A DNA stretch of 64,000 nucleotides from Nesterenkonia sp. PF2B19 (GCF_001758425.2 NZ_MDSS02000007.1:1-64000); one strand, 5' to 3'. Counted from the stretch's first letter, positions 17,985-28,999 are shown. A program made the numbers and translations. Notes: generated by a model from the sequence alone, not told the origin.

Positions 17985-19745
17985 GTGATCCGGCAGGCCC
18001 GCACCGAGCGCCGACGACGGCGGAGACACCGGAGGTCCGGGAGAGGGAGCCCGCTGCCGGGCTGTTCCGCCGTGCCGGTCGACGTCTGGCCCGCATCCCG
18101 CGGCTGTGGGGACGCTCGCTGCTGTTCCGCGCCGTGGCCTTCACGGGCCTGCTGACCATGCTCGGCACGGGCCTGGTGGCGGCCTTCCTGGCGCAGCAGG
18201 TGACCACGGGTCTGTTCCAGGAGCGCTTCGACCAGGTGGAGCTCGAAGCCGCCAACGGCATGCAGCGGATCCGCAATGAGTTCAGCTCGGCCTCCACCGC
18301 CGACCGCAGCGAGGCCGACCGTCTGGTGGAGTCCACCCTCTCGGAGCAGGAGGACACCGGCTCCCAGGTGCGGCGCTACGTGTACCTGCTCCCGTTGGAC
18401 GACGAGTCCGACACCCGTGCGGTGGCCGGTCGGATCCCCATCGGCGACGAGGTCGCCGCTGAAGAGGTGGTGTCCCAGGAGCTGCGCGACGCCGTGGCCG
18501 GCGGCACCGGCCAGTACTGGCAGTCCGTTGGCTTCACCCGGGATGGAGTGGAGGTGCCCGGAGTCATCTTCGGCACTCAGGTCACGCTGCCTCCGGGGAC
18601 ATCATGGGCCTGTACTTCCTCTACGACTTCTCCACCGTCCAGGACACCTTGGCCTTCCTGACCAGGATCATGCTGCTGGCCGGACTGGCGCTGCTGGTGC
18701 TCAACATGGCGGTGGCGGCCTGGGTCACCCGCTCCGTCGTCTCACCGATCTCGCAGGCCGCCGAAGTCTCCGAACGTATCGCTGCGGGCCAGCTCGACCA
18801 GCGGTTGGCCGTGCGTGGAGAGGACGAGATCGCCCGGCTGGGCATCTCGTTCAACCGGATGGCCTCGAACCTGCAGGAGCAGATCACCCAGCTGGCGAAC
18901 CTGTCCAAGATGCAGCAGCGATTCGTCTCCGACGTCTCCCATGAGCTCCGCACACCCCTGACCACGGTGCGCATGGCGGCTGAGGTCCTGCACGAGTCGC
19001 GGGAGGACTTCGACCCTGTCAACCAGCGTTCCGCGGAGCTGCTCTATCACCAGGTCGAGCGTTTCCAAGCGATGCTCTCGGACCTGCTGGAGATGTCGCG
19101 CTTCGACGCCGGCGCGGCCGAGCTCGCCCTCGCCGATGTGGACCTGCGCAGCCTCGCCGAGGACGCCCTGACTGCGGCCCTGCCGCTGGCAGACCAGTCC
19201 CGGACGCAGCTGTCGATCGTGGTCCAGGGGGAGGACTTCGTCGTGGAGGCGGATCCGCGGCGCATCGACAGGATCCTGCGGAACCTGATCAACAACGCCA
19301 TCGAGCATTCTGAGGCGCGGCCGGTGGACCTGGTGATCGCCTCCTCGCCGACTGCGTCGGGGTCGCCGTGCGGGACCACGGGATCGGCATGAGCCCGTCG
19401 GAGGTGGCGCATGTCTTCGACCGGTTCTGGCGTGCGGACCCTGCGAGGGCCCGCACCACCGGCGGCTCCGGGCTCGGCCTGTCCATCGCCACGGAGGACA
19501 CCCGACTGCACCAGGGCGCGCTCGACGCGTGGGGCCAGAAGGGGCAGGGCTCCTGCTTCCGGCTGGTCCTGCCCCGGAGGCTGGGGGAGCCGTACCGTGC
19601 CTCGCCGCTGGCGCTGCCGCCGGTCTATCGGTCCTCCGACCGCCGAAGCATCGCCACCCCCGTGGACGGCACACCCGTCACCGGGGAGGTCGACCATGAC
19701 CGGATCGCCGAACAGTCGCTGCTCGAGCCGAAGGAGGGGAGCTGA
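17985..19745 (+). CDS. mtrB: Sensor histidine kinase MtrB (two or three frameshifts; start unresolved)
   Basis: Membrane kinase that phosphorylates MtrA. Parts found in order: an Arg-rich N-terminus, helix 1 (LTMLGTGLVAAFLAQQV), an extracellular sensor region, and, after a frame change near 18600 (DIMGLYFLYDFS), helix 2, HAMP, and the H-box FVSDVSHELRTPLTTVR. The N-box LRNLINNAIEHS follows. After a second change near 19365 come the G-boxes VRDHGIGMS and GGSGLGLSI. No ATG or GTG occurs in the correct frame between 17918 and 18060, so a third indel near the start is likely. The start given, GTG 17985, is only a placeholder in another frame. The three parts together cover a full-length kinase. 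Confidence 0.87.
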
Positions 19746-19747
19746 GG

Positions 19748-21459
19748 ATGAGCCGTCGCCTGGCCGCTCTGATCGCCGCCCTGGCCGGGGCCGCCTGGTG
19801 GCCTCCGGCTGCACGCCCATGGTGCCCACCGACGGGCCGGTGGGCACCTCCGAGCTCGACGTCGGCGGAGACCCCGCCTATTCCATCCAGGCGGCCTCTC
19901 CGGTGCAGGGCATGGATCCGGAAGAGATCGTGCTGGGCTTCATCAACGCCGGAGTGGAGCCGACCAACCAGTACGAGGTCGCCCGGGAGTACATGACCGA
20001 CGAGGCAGGAGCCCGATGGAGCTCGGGCGCACGCACCTTGGTCTACTCGGGGGACCCCAATGTGCTCTCCATGGGTGATGACAGCTACTCGGTGCAGATG
20101 GAGGTGGAGTCTGCGGTGGACGAGACCGGGATCCTCACCCAGTTCCCGGAGGGGCAGACCCAGACCGAGGAGTTCGAACTGGAGCAGGTCGACGGCGAGT
20201 GGCGCATCGCCGATGCGCCCGAGGGCACGATGGTGACCTCCGGATCGTTCCCCACGGTGTACGAGTCCCATACCCTCTACTTCTATGATCCGCAGCAGCG
20301 GTACGCCGTGCCGGACATCCGCTGGTTCCGCAGCAGCCGCACAGGCGTCCCCACAGAGATCGTCAGTGCGCTGCTCGACGGCCCGGCCACGTATCTGGAG
20401 CCCGCGGTGACGTCGGCCTTCTCCGACGGCACGGAGCTGCAGAGGCCCACGGTCCCCGTGGAGGACGGCACAGCCGTGGTGGACCTGGACGCCGAGCACC
20501 TGCGCGGAGCGACGGCCCAGGAGAGGCTCCTGATGAAGCATCAGCTGGAGATGGTGCTCCTCGACCTGCCCACGGTGCGGGAGGTGGAGATCATCTCCGG
20601 CCAGACCGAGTACGAGATGCCGGAGCAGCCCACCGACACGTTGGACATCGAACGGGACCCCAGCGTCAGCAACACCCAGGTCGGAGTCCTCGACGACACC
20701 CTGGTCCGCGTGCAGGATCTGCAGACCCTGTCGATCGGCAGCCTGCCGGACATCTCGGAGCTGGAGCCGCAGAAGCCCGCCGTGCCCGCCCAGGCGGAGG
20801 AGATCTTCGCCTTCCTGGACGGTGAGGGGGAGCGCCTCTACCATCTGCGGCCGCACCGTGACCCGGACCTCGTGCTCACCGGAGAGAACCTCACCCGGCC
20901 CTCCATGGACAACTTCGGATGGACCTGGACGACCTCCCGGGACGATGACGGCTCCCACGTCCACGTGGCCGCCTATGACGAGACGCTCTCCCAGTCGACG
21001 CTGGAGGTCAGCGCCGACTGGTTGGAGGCGCTCGACGTCGAGGCTCTGAGAGTCTCGCAGGACGGTGCGCGCGCCGTGGTCGTGGCCGACGACGGCGGCG
21101 AGTCCGGGCTCTACCTGGCCGGCGTGGTCCGCGACTCCTCCGGGACGCCGCGCGGGCTGGGAGAGCCCATCGCGCTGCAGACCACCACGCCCCCGGACGA
21201 TGTGCGGTGGCTCGAGTCGGACGCTCTGGTGGCCTGGGCGAACTCGGAGGACTCGGCGGAGACCGCCGAACGGGTGAACCTCAACGGTTCCAGTCAGGCG
21301 ATGGGCAGCCCGTTGCTGGGACTGCAGAACATCTCGGCCGGTGAAGGGGTGCGCACGGTCTTCGCCGAGCGGGTGGACGCCCCGTACAACTCCCGCAGCG
21401 GAGACAGCTGGGACATCAACGAGCAGGTGGAGGTCCGGGACTACGCCTTCCCCGGATGA
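19748..21459 (+). CDS. lpqB: Lipoprotein LpqB, MtrB accessory protein (frameshifted near 19790)
   Basis: Extracytoplasmic lipoprotein that modulates MtrB. The signal peptide starts MSRRLAALIAALAGA at the ATG 19748. After a single-base loss near 19790 it continues with the lipobox LVASGC in the next frame, so the mature lipid-anchored Cys is just after the break. The body contains the GerMN-type domain (SALLDGPATYLEP, VVDLDAEHLRG) and a C-terminal propeller-like LpqB domain up to the stop. The start codon lies 2 nt after the mtrB stop, with its ribosome site (GGGGAGCTGAGG) overlapping the mtrB end. It completes the mtrA-mtrB-lpqB operon. Confidence 0.9.
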
Positions 21460-21474
21460 CGGATCCTGCGCTCC

Positions 21475-21518
21475 GGCCCCGTGTGCTGCGGCCCCCGGTG
21501 TGCTGCGGCCCCGGTCGG
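21475..21518. repeat. Imperfect tandem repeat after lpqB
   Basis: GGCCCCGTGTGCTGC (21475-21489) is followed by a near copy with two extra bases (21490-21506) and the beginning of a third. It lies in the 188-nt gap between lpqB and comF. I see no convincing terminator hairpin in it. Confidence 0.5.
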
Positions 21519-21647
21519 GTGCGCTCGTCGTCTGCCGCGTGGCACGCTCCTCCCCAGCGGCGGTCGGCCCGGCGAGGACACGCCAGACTCTCCACAGTCC
21601 ATGGTAGGAGGCTCCTGCCGGTGACCGCGGTCGGGGAGGATGCCGGC

Positions 21648-22554
21648 ATGGGTGCCCACCGTTCCTCACGGCCCACGGGCTGGACGTCCTCGCTGCGCCG
21701 CGCGGCACGTGAGCTGGCCGGTGTCCTGTCTCCGGTCTGGTGCGCCGGATGCGGCCGGGAGGATACGGTGCTGTGCCGCGACTGTGCTCAGCTGCTGGCC
21801 GAGAGGACGAGTTCGCCGTTTCGGGCGGAGGACCAGGCCTTGGCGCTGCCGCTGGTGCCCTCGTCGGCGGGGGAGGACGACGGGATGGGTGTGCTGCCCG
21901 TGGTCGCCGCCGCATCGTACGACGGCGTCGTCGCCCGCGCGATCCTGGCGTTCAAGGACCACGAGGTGGTCGGCCTGTCGCGCCTGCTGGCGCCGGCGCT
22001 GCGCGCCGCCGTCGAGACTGTGGGCGAACCTCAGAGGGCACGGGACGGTGAGGGCCATCCGGGGTGGGACGCGGGGCTCCAGGGGCGGGTGCAGCAGGCT
22101 GGGCCGTTGCTGGTCACACCTCCGCCGACGCCGGCGTCCCTGCTGCGCCGCAGCCACCGGCCTGTCGATCATCTGCTGCGCGCCGTCGGGCTGAGGCCCA
22201 CCGGCGGACTGGTGACGGTGATGCCCTCCGCGCACTGCGCTCGCTGCTGCGGGCGGCCGCCAGAAGACCCGCGGATCGGTGGCTCGACGACGGGCCCTGC
22301 GCGGCACGCTGCGGGTGACGGCCGCCGGACGCCGCAGGCTGCCCGGAGCGAGGGTGCTCCTCGTCGACGACGTGCTCACGACTGGGGCCACCCTGCATGA
22401 GCTGCATCGCGTGCTCCGCGAGGTCGGCGCGGATGTCTCCGGGGCCGCGGTGGTGGCCGCCGCGCGTCGGGACAGGAGCGCCGGGGGAGGGCCTGCTCGG
22501 AAGCCCTCGGAGAGTTCCGGATTCCCCCGTGACGAATGGAGCGATTCGTCCTAG
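21648..22554 (+). CDS. comF: ComF-like phosphoribosyltransferase (two frameshifts)
   Basis: Amidophosphoribosyltransferase-like protein of the ComF/GntX family, linked to DNA uptake in competent bacteria but widespread and of unclear role here. The N-terminal zinc-finger-like segment reads WCAGCGREDTVLCRDCAQLL (four Cys). The first part runs to LRPTGGLVT, the middle (ALRALRSLLRAAAR) lies in a second frame, and the end, ARRRALRGTLRVT with the PRPP loop VLLVDDVLTTGATL, lies in a third. Breaks are near 22212 and 22262. The position between lpqB and hpf is the conserved place for comF in actinobacteria. A GTG at 21621 is an alternative start. Confidence 0.85.
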
Positions 22555-22654
22555 GGTGGAGTATGGGTATCTTCACGATGGGTCCCATCGCAACGGCGAC
22601 GGGACGAGTGTCCTGGTCGGCCGCTGTGCTGTCATCGGAAACGAGGAGGACACC

Positions 22655-23380
22655 ATGACCCTTCAGGTCAGCTACACCGGACGGAACATCCAGATCCCCT
22701 CCGCCTTCAAGGAGCACGTCGAGGACAAGCTCGACAAGATCGAGCAGCTCGCGGACAAGGGCCATCGCCTGGAAGTGAAAGTCGCCTCCGAGAACTCCCA
22801 CCGTCGCGCCGACACGGCGCTGACCGTCGAGATGACCGTCATCGGTCGAGGCAAGGTGGTGCGCTCGGAAGCCCAGGCCGAGGACAAGTTCGCAGCGTTC
22901 GAGATCGCGCTCAACAAGCTGACCGAGCGTCTCCGGCGCGCCAGGGACCGGAAGAAGTCCCGCGCTCACAACGCCTCCCGCAACGGAGCCCCCGACGTCG
23001 CCACCGCGATGTCCGGACTCGAACCTGTCCCCACCGACCGGCCCCTCTATCAGCAGGTGCTGGACGCGGCCGCCGCGGACGACCAGCCGCCGGGCGAGGA
23101 TGATGGGGACAGCGCGCCGATCAAGATCCGGCGCAAGGTGTTTCCTGCCGAGCCGATGAGCGTCGATGCCGCCGTCGACGCGATGGAGCTGGTGGGACAC
23201 GACTTCTACCTGTACGTCGACGCCGAGACGGGACAGCCCTCGGCGGTGTACCGACGTCGTGGGTGGACCTACGGCGTCATCTCGCTCGATGCCGAGCACT
23301 CGACGGACACGCCGATCACGGAGGAGCGGAGCTACCGGCCGGAGAACGGCACCTCCCCTCGGAAGGTGGGGGTGGCCTGA
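22655..23380 (+). CDS. hpf: Long-form ribosome hibernation promoting factor (HPF)
   Basis: Binds the 30S subunit and dimerises ribosomes into inactive 100S particles in stationary phase. The 241-residue protein has the N-terminal RaiA/HPF domain (MTLQVSYTGRNIQIPSAFKE, LTVEMTVIGRGKVVRSEA) and, after a linker, the C-terminal dimerisation domain (IKIRRKVFPAEPMSVDAAVD to FYLYVDAETGQPSAVYRR). The ATG 22655 follows ACGAGGAGGACACC, a strong ribosome site. Conserved between comF and secA. Two strong hairpins follow the gene. Confidence 0.93.
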   Translation: MTLQVSYTGRNIQIPSAFKEHVEDKLDKIEQLADKGHRLEVKVASENSHRRADTALTVEMTVIGRGKVVRSEAQAEDKFAAFEIALNKLTERLRRARDRKKSRAHNASRNGAPDVATAMSGLEPVPTDRPLYQQVLDAAAADDQPPGEDDGDSAPIKIRRKVFPAEPMSVDAAVDAMELVGHDFYLYVDAETGQPSAVYRRRGWTYGVISLDAEHSTDTPITEERSYRPENGTSPRKVGVA

Positions 23381-23456
23381 ACGGAGGACCCCTCGGCCGA
23401 CCTTGACGGGCCGGACCGGAGAAGGTCACCGTCGACAGTGACGCAATGATCAGGAC

Positions 23457-23489
23457 GACGGGGTCCGGGCGAGACGCCCGGGCCCCGTC
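23457..23489 (+). terminator. Rho-independent-type hairpin after hpf
   Basis: A 15-bp stem (GACGGGGTCCGGGCG pairing with 23475-23489, with one G-U pair) closes a 3-nt AGA loop. It lies 77 nt after the hpf stop. There is no immediate U-run, as is common in high-GC actinobacteria. Confidence 0.7.
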
Positions 23490-23494
23490 GACCT

Positions 23495-23516
23495 GCCGGG
23501 GCTCGAGAGCCCCGGC
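23495..23516 (+). terminator. Second hairpin between hpf and secA
   Basis: A perfect 9-bp stem, GCCGGGGCT with AGCCCCGGC, around a CGAG loop, directly after the previous hairpin. A short TTT run appears about 17 nt downstream. The pair of hairpins probably separates hpf transcripts from secA. Confidence 0.6.
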
Positions 23517-23653
23517 GACCGTGCTGGGAGTCTTTAGGCGCAGTCCAGCCTCAGCGCGTAGACTGACACGCGGCTCCGTGCAGGTGGTCCCCGACACATG
23601 GGAGCGCCAGTGGATGAGCCGAGCACCGATACACACCTGATGGAGAACCGGCC

Positions 23654-26326
23654 GTGCCTACTCTGCTCGAACGAATCCTCAAGACCGGGGACAAGAAGAT
23701 CCTCAAGACGCTGCGCGCCTACGCGGACGCCGTCAACCTCTTGGAGGATGAGTTCAAGGAGCTGTCCGACGCCGAGCTGCGCGCCGAGACGGACCGTTAT
23801 CGTGAGCGCCACCAGGACGGCGAGTCGCTGAACTCTCTGCTGCCGGAGGCCTTCGCCGCCGTCCGTGAGGCGTCCCAGCGCACCCTGGGGCAGCGCCATT
23901 ACGACGTCCAGCTCATGGGAGGCGCCGCGCTGCACCTGGGCAACATCGCAGAGATGGGAACCGGTGAGGGCAAGACGCTGGTGGCGACTCTGCCTGCCTA
24001 TCTGAACGCGCTGACCGGCAAGGGCGTGCATGTCGTCACGGTCAACGACTACCTGGCGAAGTACCAGTCGGACCTGATGGGCCGCGTCTTCCGCTTCCTG
24101 GGCATGACCACCGGAACCATCACCAACGATCTCCGGCCGGCTCAGCGGCGTGAGGCCTACGCCGCAGACATCACCTACGGCACGAACAATGAGTTCGGCT
24201 TCGACTTCCTGCGTGACAACATGGCTCAGTCCCTGGACGATCTGGTCCAGCGGGAGCATCACTACGCGATCATCGACGAGATCGACTCGATCCTGATCGA
24301 CGAGGCCCGCACGCCGCTGATCATCTCCGGCGCGGCCTCCGGCGACATCTCCCGGTGGTACACCGACTTCGCGACTCTGGTGAAGAAGCTCCACAAGGAC
24401 GAGGACTACGAGGTCGACGAGAAGAAGCGCACCGTCGGCGTGCTGGAGCCCGGAATCGACAAGGTCGAGGACTATCTGGGCATCGAGAACCTCTACGAGA
24501 CCCAGAACACCACCCTCATCCAGTACCTGAACAACGCGATCCGCGCCAAGGAGCTCTACAAGCGGGACACCGATTATGTGGTCGTGAAGAACGAGGTCCA
24601 CATCGTCGACGAGCACACCGGCCGCATGCTCAAGGGCCGCCGCTACAACGAAGGGCTGCACCAGGCCATCGAGGCCAAGGAGGGTGTGCGGATCAAGGCG
24701 GAGAACCAGACCCGCGCCACCGTCACGCTGCAGAACTACTTCCGTGGCTACGAGAAGATCTCCGGCATGACCGGCACCGCGGAGACCGAGGCCGCCGAGT
24801 TCATGTCCACCTACGGGCTCGGCGTCGTCCCGATCCCGCCGAACAAGCCGCGACAGCGCGTGGACCACAATGACCTGGTCTACAAGAACGAGGTCGTGAA
24901 GTTCGACGCGGTGCTGAAGGACATCATCGAGCGGCACGAGAAGGGCCAGCCTGTCCTGGTCGGCACGGAGTCCGTGGAGAAGTCTGAGTACCTCTCCAAG
25001 CTCCTGGCGAAGGCCGGCATCCGGCATGAGGTCCTCAACGCGAAGAACCATGAGCGGGAGGCGGCGATCGTCGCCCAGGCGGGTCGCAAGGGTGCGGTCA
25101 CCGTGGCCACCAACATGGCCGGCCGAGGCACGGACATCATGCTCGGCGGCAATGCCGAGTTCAACGCGGTCCATGCGATGGAGAAGCTCGGCCTGGATCC
25201 GGTGGAGGACGCCGAGGAGTACGAGGCCACGTGGGACGAGGTCTTCACCGCGGCCAAGGAGGAGGCGGAGAAGGAGGGCGACGAGGTCCGCGAGCTCGGC
25301 GGCCTCTACGTGTTGGGCACGGAGCGTCACCAGTCCCGCCGTATCGACAACCAGCTCCGCGGCCGGTCCGGCCGTCAGGGCGACCCCGGCGAGTCCCGGT
25401 TCTACATCTCCCTGACCGATGACCTCATGCGCCTGTTCAACCAGGCAGCAGCTCAGCGGATCATGAACTCGAAGGCCATGGACGAGCAGATCCCGGTGGA
25501 GCACAAGTTCGTCTCCGGTGCGATCGCCAATGCCCAGCAGCAGCGTGAGGGTCAGAACACCGAGATCCGCAAGAACGTGCTCAAGTACGACGACGTCATG
25601 AACCGTCAGCGTGAGGCGATCTACTCCGACCGCCGTCGCATCCTGGAGGGCGACGACGTCCACGAGAAGGTCCAGCACTTCATCGAGGATGCGATCGGTC
25701 TGATGATCGACGAGAAGACCACGGCCAACTCTTCGGAGGACTGGGATCTCGAGGGCCTGTGGGAGGAGCTGGAGTCGCTCTACCCGATCTCGCTGACGGT
25801 GGAGGACATCGTCGAGGAGGCCGGCGGGATCGATCAGATCACCGTGAAGATGCTCAAGCGGGAGGTCGTCTCTGACGCGAAGATCGCCTACGAGAGCAAG
25901 GAGGAGGAGCTCGGGGAGGACGCCATGCGCCAGCTCGAGCGTCGTGTCCTGCTCTCGGTGATCGACGAGAAGTGGCAGGAGCATCTCTACGAGATGGACT
26001 ACCTGAAGTCCGGAATCGGTCTCCGCTCGATGGCTCAGCGCGACCCCCTGGTGGAGTATCAGCGCGAGGGCTATCTGCTGTTCCAGACGATGGCCGACTC
26101 GATCCGTGAGGACTCGGTCCGTTACCTGTTCAACGCCGAGGTGACCTCTTCGGCCGCGAAGACCCAGGCGACGAAGCTGCCGGGTGTCAAGGACGGGCGC
26201 GTGGCCGCCGCAGGCAAAGAGGTCAGCGTTCCGGGTCTGAAGGAGGAACCGGGCCGGGTGAAGCTGAACTTCACCGCGCCGACGGAGACGGGCGGAAAGC
26301 AGACGGAGCCCCGCAGCGCCAGCTGA
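23654..26326 (+). CDS. secA: Preprotein translocase ATPase SecA
   Basis: Motor ATPase that pushes unfolded proteins through SecYEG. The 890-residue, GTG-started protein has Walker [12 protein letters not shown] (101-111), Walker [16 protein letters not shown], the [11 protein letters not shown] and [12 protein letters not shown] helicase motifs, and the complete helical wing and scaffold regions. It ends in a Lys/Glu-rich tail with no zinc-binding CxCx8CH motif, as in actinobacterial SecA1, which works without SecB. Uninterrupted and full length. Position after hpf is conserved in the class. Confidence 0.97.
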   Translation: MPTLLERILKTGDKKILKTLRAYADAVNLLEDEFKELSDAELRAETDRYRERHQDGESLNSLLPEAFAAVREASQRTLGQRHYDVQLMGGAALHLGNIAEMGTGEGKTLVATLPAYLNALTGKGVHVVTVNDYLAKYQSDLMGRVFRFLGMTTGTITNDLRPAQRREAYAADITYGTNNEFGFDFLRDNMAQSLDDLVQREHHYAIIDEIDSILIDEARTPLIISGAASGDISRWYTDFATLVKKLHKDEDYEVDEKKRTVGVLEPGIDKVEDYLGIENLYETQNTTLIQYLNNAIRAKELYKRDTDYVVVKNEVHIVDEHTGRMLKGRRYNEGLHQAIEAKEGVRIKAENQTRATVTLQNYFRGYEKISGMTGTAETEAAEFMSTYGLGVVPIPPNKPRQRVDHNDLVYKNEVVKFDAVLKDIIERHEKGQPVLVGTESVEKSEYLSKLLAKAGIRHEVLNAKNHEREAAIVAQAGRKGAVTVATNMAGRGTDIMLGGNAEFNAVHAMEKLGLDPVEDAEEYEATWDEVFTAAKEEAEKEGDEVRELGGLYVLGTERHQSRRIDNQLRGRSGRQGDPGESRFYISLTDDLMRLFNQAAAQRIMNSKAMDEQIPVEHKFVSGAIANAQQQREGQNTEIRKNVLKYDDVMNRQREAIYSDRRRILEGDDVHEKVQHFIEDAIGLMIDEKTTANSSEDWDLEGLWEELESLYPISLTVEDIVEEAGGIDQITVKMLKREVVSDAKIAYESKEEELGEDAMRQLERRVLLSVIDEKWQEHLYEMDYLKSGIGLRSMAQRDPLVEYQREGYLLFQTMADSIREDSVRYLFNAEVTSSAAKTQATKLPGVKDGRVAAAGKEVSVPGLKEEPGRVKLNFTAPTETGGKQTEPRSAS

Positions 26327-26342
26327 TCAGCCTGCCAGCTGA

Positions 26343-27032
26343 TCAGCCCAGCTCCAGGGCCACGACCCGCCACCGGCCTCGGTGCGCCTCGAGCCGCATC
26401 GCGCAGGCCCGGGTCCGGGATTCGCCGGCGAAGACCACCGCGACCTCCCACACGCCTCGGGAGACGCCGCAGCACCGGAGTCGCTTCAGGCTGAGCGGGC
26501 CCCGTGCGGCCGCGACTGCGTCGTCGGCGGCGTCGACTCGCCGAGCGTGCGCGAGAAGCTCTGCGCGTTCGCGCACCTTGTCGAAGACCCCTGGGTCCAG
26601 CCAGCGCTCCAGCTGCTGGACGGGGCGCTGTCCGGCCAGCGTCTCCATGGTCGCCTGGCAGACCAGGCGCGCGACTGCGGTCACCTGGCGCCGTTCTTCG
26701 CGGAGCGTGGCCAGTTCTGTGGGACGTCGGCCGTCCGTGTCCTCGGCGCCGGCCGCAGAGAGCGCGTCGGCGGCCTCTCGTCGGCGGAGCAGACGCTGGA
26801 CCTGCTCCTCACGCTGCAGTCGGAACGTGTTGAGGCGACGCAGCGGCGTTCCGGGCCATCGGGCCTCAGGATCATCCCTCACCGTGGCGTCGAGTCGCAG
26901 CAGGGGTTCTGCCGACCCGGGCTCTGCGGGACGCTGACGGCGCGCGAGCCTGGATCTCAGGTGAGGGGCGGTGCCGGATGCCTGCTCCGGGACGGTGGTC
27001 TCAGGGTGCTGCTCGGACAGGGTCGCAGTCAT
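26343..27032 (-). CDS. Rv3235-family protein (DUF6459-like)
   Basis: A 229-residue basic protein. The last ~120 residues match the actinobacterial Rv3235-type family in character: VARLVCQATMETLAGQRPVQQLERWLDPGVFDKVRERA followed by the C-terminal beta strands with CAMRLEAHRGRWRVVALELG are the hallmark order (I quote only parts). The N-terminal half is Arg/Glu-rich and probably disordered. No function is known for the family. It converges with secA, 17 nt apart. The next minus-strand gene is the LysM protein upstream. Confidence 0.75.
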   Translation of the reverse strand: MTATLSEQHPETTVPEQASGTAPHLRSRLARRQRPAEPGSAEPLLRLDATVRDDPEARWPGTPLRRLNTFRLQREEQVQRLLRRREAADALSAAGAEDTDGRRPTELATLREERRQVTAVARLVCQATMETLAGQRPVQQLERWLDPGVFDKVRERAELLAHARRVDAADDAVAAARGPLSLKRLRCCGVSRGVWEVAVVFAGESRTRACAMRLEAHRGRWRVVALELG

Positions 27033-27149
27033 GGTCAGGTCCTCTCTGGTGATGCGGCTCGGGCGGTCGAAGGCTCCGAGCTCGTGTCGTCTTCGTCATC
27101 GATCGGGTTCAGCCCCGCCTCCGGGAGTAGATCTGTTCCCGCGGTCCGC

Positions 27150-27755
27150 TCAGGCGGGGCCGTCGTCATCCGGCGGCGTGAGCACGGCGCCAGGCAGGAG
27201 GCTGTGCGGATCCTCACCGATGATCTCCCGGTTGGCCTCGTGCCACTGCGGCCAGGCCTCGGCGATCTCCCATTCGGTGGCCTGCGGCCCCAGATGGTCG
27301 GCGGCGATGCTCCACAAGGTGTCGCCGGCACGGACGGTGACCTCCTGGGCGGACCGTTCGCGAGTCTCCACGCCCTGGTGACGGTCGTTCTCCGGACCAG
27401 GGGCGTCCGGGGTGAACAGTGGACTCACGACGTCCTCCTCCTGTGTCGTCTCGTGCTCGGTGGTGTGCGCGTCGGGCCTGTCGTCCGTCAGGTCTCCGCC
27501 GGACCCGGGATCTCCTGAGTCGCCTGGAGCGTTCTGGCGGTCTGAGGCTGCCGAGCGCGTCTCATCCAGCGGCGTCTGTCCGTCCGAGCTTCCTCGTGCG
27601 TCGTCATGGATCGGTCCGGACTCGGGTCCTCCGGTCTCCTGCGGAGCGGAGGCCACGGGTGTCTGGTCGGTCGGCTGATGATGCAGGTGGGTCGCCACGG
27701 CCGCGCCGCCGACGGCGAGCTGGGCGGTCAGAGCCACCACGAGACTGCGTCGCAT
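27150..27755 (-). CDS. Secreted or membrane-anchored LysM-domain protein
   Basis: A 201-residue protein with an N-terminal hydrophobic segment (MRRSLVVALTAQLAVGGAAV), a long acidic, Pro/Ser-rich linker, and one C-terminal LysM motif (VRAGDTLWSIAADHLG to EIIGEDPHSLLPGAVL), which binds peptidoglycan. No catalytic domain is attached. The start overlaps the end of the upstream membrane-protein gene by 28 nt in another frame, suggesting coupled expression. Its partner enzyme, if any, is not evident. Confidence 0.82.
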   Translation of the reverse strand: MRRSLVVALTAQLAVGGAAVATHLHHQPTDQTPVASAPQETGGPESGPIHDDARGSSDGQTPLDETRSAASDRQNAPGDSGDPGSGGDLTDDRPDAHTTEHETTQEEDVVSPLFTPDAPGPENDRHQGVETRERSAQEVTVRAGDTLWSIAADHLGPQATEWEIAEAWPQWHEANREIIGEDPHSLLPGAVLTPPDDDGPA

Positions 27756-28246
27756 GAAGCCCGGGAGAGTCGTTCCAACAGCGCCCGGGCGGGGCCGCCC
27801 TCGCCGCGCCCCAGCCGGCTGAGGGCCACCAGCAGCGCTGTGGCCAGCACGGCGATCAGTGAGGCCACGCTCAGGAGCAGCCCCACGGCCGCGGCGCCCA
27901 GTCCCACGACTCGCTCGACGTCCCGCAGGCCGGCGTCGAGTCGTGGAAGGTTCTCCATCATGATCGTCGGGGCCTGGGGCGTGAGCATGGACGCGAGGGG
28001 AACCCCGAGGATGGCCGCACCGCTGATCAGCAGGACCGGGCCGAGCGCCACGGTGAGCAGCGTGAGGACCATGTCCTGCAGGCGGTCGCTCCGTGCGGGC
28101 ACCTCCAGCCCGGCGTCGCGCCGGATCGTCCGTGTGCGGGTGGGCCGGGTGCGGCGGGCAGAGCTGCGGGTCGGTTCACGCCGTGCAGCCCGCCCCCGTG
28201 GATCGGGTCGGTGAAGATCTCGTCGTCGTAGAGGCGTCGCCGTGCT
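27728..28246 (-). CDS. Small membrane protein upstream of the LysM gene
   Basis: An Arg-rich N-terminal region is followed by two membrane segments: VLTLLTVALGPVLLISGAAILGV and, further on, GLGAAAVGLLLSVASLIAVLATALLVAL (quoted in part). From ATG at about 28246 (MSTATPLRRR) it is 172 residues long; a longer start at 28279 is possible. I do not recognise the family. Its overlap with the LysM gene suggests the two work together at the cell envelope. Confidence 0.6.
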   Translation of the reverse strand, partial: STATPLRRRDLHRPDPRGRAARREPTRSSARRTRPTRTRTIRRDAGLEVPARSDRLQDMVLTLLTVALGPVLLISGAAILGVPLASMLTPQAPTIMMENLPRLDAGLRDVERVVGLGAAAVGLLLSVASLIAVLATALLVALSRLGRGEGGPARALLERLSRASCDAVSWWL

Positions 28247-28434
28247 CATGGGCCTTCCTGATCCCTTCTGCTCATCCACATCTCCTCATCGCCGTCTGGA
28301 GGACATGACGTCGAGTGTAATCAGATGATGCGATTTGATGTGGTTTGGTGGTCTTGAATGTTACACGGGACAGGCCGATTCGGATAGTGTGGTCCCGCAA
28401 CGACAGGGGCGGTGGGGCCTGAGGAGGGGATCAC

Positions 28435-28998
28435 ATGCGATGGGACGCGCTGTTCGCCGACCTCGAGAGCCAGTGGGCGGGGGAGGCCGCAGCTGAGTTG
28501 GGCCGGGACATCGCGGAGTTCACACGTCATGAGACGGCCTCGGTGGACCTCGGAGATCGTCTCCGGGCGGCCCTCGGGGAGACGGTGGCCGTGACATTGC
28601 CCGGAGGGCGCGTGGTGGAGCTGAGCTTAGGAGCCGTGGGCGAGGAGTGGATCGCCGGAGCCGAGGGGCATCATGGCGTGGTGATCCCCCGGGTGGCAGT
28701 CCAGGCGATCGACGGTCTGCCTCGGCGGGCGGAGCGTGAGCGCAGCTCGGTGCGTCGACGTCTGGGGATGGCTGCGGTGCTTCGACGGCTGGCGCGCGAT
28801 CGCCTCGTCGTGGAGATCCGAGGCACAGCGGGTGAGGTACTCGTCCACGGGCTGCTGCTCAGCGTGGGCCGGGACCACTGCGAGGTCGCCCTCACCATCG
28901 CGGGTGAGGTGCCTCGGCTTCGTGGAGCCCGCGGGCTGCGGACCGTGCCGTTTGCTGCGATGTCGGAGATTCGGGCGGAGGGCCGACCCCCGGTCTGA
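28435..28998 (+). CDS. Unassigned 187-residue protein
   Basis: No family recognised. The frame has a strong ribosome site (GAGGAGGGGATCAC) before ATG 28435, G/C-ending codons throughout, and no alternative frame with equal character, so it is very likely real. The first half looks helical and acidic (WDALFADLESQWAGEAAAEL). The rest looks beta-rich with RLVVEIRGTAGEVLVHGLLL and VPFAAMSEIRAEG. No signal peptide or membrane helix. It ends 2 nt before the converging HTH gene. Confidence 0.65.
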   Translation: MRWDALFADLESQWAGEAAAELGRDIAEFTRHETASVDLGDRLRAALGETVAVTLPGGRVVELSLGAVGEEWIAGAEGHHGVVIPRVAVQAIDGLPRRAERERSSVRRRLGMAAVLRRLARDRLVVEIRGTAGEVLVHGLLLSVGRDHCEVALTIAGEVPRLRGARGLRTVPFAAMSEIRAEGRPPV

Positions 28999-28999
28999 T

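Noticed and set aside
18590-18610. Programmed ribosomal frameshift in mtrB
   Set aside because: No slippery heptamer or downstream pseudoknot is evident, and similar breaks occur in many unrelated genes, so sequence error is likelier.
23534-25984. Long antisense frame across secA
   Set aside because: SecA on the other strand is complete; the antisense product is Leu/Val/His-rich and domain-free.
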